A DNA stretch of 6,943 nt from DATFWK01 sp035259345 (GTDB lineage Bacteria > Actinomycetota > Thermoleophilia > Miltoncostaeales > Miltoncostaeaceae), in assembly GCA_035259345.1 (NCBI GenBank), contig DATFWK010000063.1, forward strand, positions 1 to 6,943, read 5' to 3'. Of the stretch, positions 5,741 to 6,943 are shown one piece after another. The stretch's first letter is position 1, and every line of letters starts with the position of its first letter. A program made the translations under genes and the position numbers. A model generated the notes under the pieces. That model ran no database searches, was not told the origin of the DNA, and saw only the letters and a program-made list of their open reading frames with translations.

Positions 5741-6943
5741 TCAGCCGGTCCCGCTCCCCACGGAGGCGGCGTGGATCGCGCGGATCGCGTCGATCGTGTC
5801 GGCCTCGGCGGCCGGCTTGTCCGGACGATGCCGGCGGACCCGCGCGAAGCGCAGCGCCAGCCCGCCGGGGTAGCGGGGGCTCGCCTGGACGCCGTCGAAG
5901 GCGACCTCCACGACCAGCTCGGGTCGCACGTGGACGACGTGACGGTCGCGCGAGACCTCGAGCTCGAGCAGGCGCTCGGTCTGCCAGGCGAGCATCGCGT
6001 CCGTCAGGCCCTTGAACGTCTTCCCGAGCATCACGTGGCCGCCCGACGGGTCGCGCGCGCCGAGGTGGAGGTTGCTGAGCGTGCCGCGCCGGCGCCCGTG
6101 GCCCCACTCCGCCGCCAGCACGACGAGGTCGAGGGTGTGGACCGGCTTGACCTTGAGCCAGCGGGAGCCGCGCCCCCCGGCCTCGTAGGGGGCGTCGAGC
6201 GCCTTGACCATGACCCCCTCGTGCCCACGGGCCAGGGTGTCGGCGAAGAACGCCGTGGCCTCGCCCGCGTCCTCGGTGACGATGCGCGGCACCCGCAGCG
6301 CCGCGGGCACCGCCAGCCGCAGGGCCTCGTCGCGCTCGGCCCCGGGCCGGTCGATGAGGTCCTCGCCGTCCAGGTGGAGGACGTCGAAGGCGAGGAGGGA
6401 GAGCGGGAGGGCGAGGCTCGCCTCCGCGACGCCCAGCCTGGTGCCGGCCCGCGCGGCAGTGACCTGGAAGGGGTGCGGGCGGCCGTCCGCCCGCAGCGCG
6501 AGCGCCTCGCCGTCGAGCACGACTGACCGCAGCGGGAGGGCCCGCGCCGCCTCGGCGAGCTCGGGCAGGGCGCCGGTGACGTCGTCGAGGCTGCGCGAGA
6601 ACACCGCCACCTCGTCGCCGTCGCGGTGGATCTGCACGCGCACCCCGTCGAGCTTCCACTCGACGCCAGCCGGTCCCGTGCGCGCGAGCGCCGCTCCGAC
6701 GTCCTCGGCCGTGCCCGCGAGCATGGGCAGCACGGGCCGGCCGACCTCGAGGCCCACCTCGGCGAGGCCGGCGGCGCCGTCGGCCAGGGCGAGGTCGGCG
6801 AGCAGGCCGAGGCGCTCGCCGCGCGAGCCGGGCCCCGAGCAGGCGGCCATGGCCGACAGCGCGCGGTCCACGTCGGCGACCGAGAGCGAGGCCGTGTCCG
6901 CCGGGCCGGGGAGCCCTGCGAGCGAGGCCCAGCCGACCCCGAG
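5741..6943 (-). CDS. ligB: ATP-dependent DNA ligase, LigB type (5' end outside window; apparent internal deletion)
   Basis: This seals nicks in duplex DNA using ATP; LigB-type enzymes are accessory ligases in actinobacteria beside the essential NAD-dependent LigA. The last 400 codons are visible and the frame is open to the right edge, so the start is missing (the GTG at 6871 is internal). Nucleotidyltransferase motifs are intact: motif I EWKLDGVR with the AMP-accepting Lys at 6653-6655, motif III LDGEALAL, IIIa AFDVLHLDG, IV EGVMVKA and V WLKVKP. The OB-fold domain continues with GKTFKGLTDAML and GGLALRFARV. The visible N-terminal part resembles the DNA-binding domain of mycobacterial LigB (GVGWASL, SGPGS), but after LGLLADL it jumps to ALADGAAGL...GLEVGRPV. 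The conserved stretch around EQxFL and GELRQGA is missing, about 55 residues compared with Rv3062 as I remember it. Activity may therefore be altered. The family call is firm; the deletion needs an alignment. Confidence 0.93.
   Translation of the reverse strand, partial: LGVGWASLAGLPGPADTASLSVADVDRALSAMAACSGPGSRGERLGLLADLALADGAAGLAEVGLEVGRPVLPMLAGTAEDVGAALARTGPAGVEWKLDGVRVQIHRDGDEVAVFSRSLDDVTGALPELAEAARALPLRSVVLDGEALALRADGRPHPFQVTAARAGTRLGVAEASLALPLSLLAFDVLHLDGEDLIDRPGAERDEALRLAVPAALRVPRIVTEDAGEATAFFADTLARGHEGVMVKALDAPYEAGGRGSRWLKVKPVHTLDLVVLAAEWGHGRRRGTLSNLHLGARDPSGGHVMLGKTFKGLTDAMLAWQTERLLELEVSRDRHVVHVRPELVVEVAFDGVQASPRYPGGLALRFARVRRHRPDKPAAEADTIDAIRAIHAASVGSGTG

Noticed and set aside
3448..6015. 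An 855-codon open frame on the plus strand opposite the acetyltransferase, pseudokinase, DUF6325-like and ligase genes
   Set aside because: It runs antisense through several genes with clear homology, is extremely Arg/Gly/Ala-rich with no recognisable domain, and is a typical shadow frame of GC-rich coding sequence.

Overview
The window is a GC-rich, densely packed bacterial chromosome fragment with no intergenic gap longer than about 75 bases. It shows no RNA genes, mobile elements, CRISPR arrays or phage genes. The very high GC content, GTG/TTG starts, an actinobacterial-type LigB DNA ligase, a PASTA pseudokinase and a DUF6325/DUF1269-like protein suggest an actinobacterium, most plausibly of the Thermoleophilia (Solirubrobacterales/Gaiellales). 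That placement is inferred from gene types and base composition, because no phylogenetic marker is present.

Left part, plus strand (1-2823): the C-terminal end of a glutathione S-transferase-like protein is followed by a complete polar amino acid ABC importer. The importer consists of a secreted family-3 solute-binding protein, a HisM/GlnP-type permease and a GlnQ-type ATPase. Permease and ATPase overlap by three bases (GTGA), so the three genes look like one operon. An extended -10 sequence lies just upstream of the binding-protein gene.

Right part, minus strand (2809-6943), read from right to left: a LigB-type ATP-dependent DNA ligase that runs off the window edge; a small DUF6325-like protein with its own promoter and a good ribosome binding site; a membrane protein with a degenerate Ser/Thr kinase domain and three PASTA repeats; and a GNAT acetyltransferase. 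The acetyltransferase ends tail-to-tail with the ABC operon, with a 15-base overlap.

Two things stand out. The kinase-like domain of the PASTA protein has lost every catalytic motif (glycine loop, VAIK lysine, HRD aspartate, DFG), so it should be a cell-wall-sensing pseudokinase. It sits 24 bases behind the DUF6325-like gene in a likely two-gene operon. The ligase keeps all its nucleotidyltransferase motifs but seems to lack about 55 residues of its DNA-binding domain compared with LigB as I recall it. I did not find a clearly new multi-gene system. The pseudokinase operon and the shortened ligase are the best candidates for follow-up.
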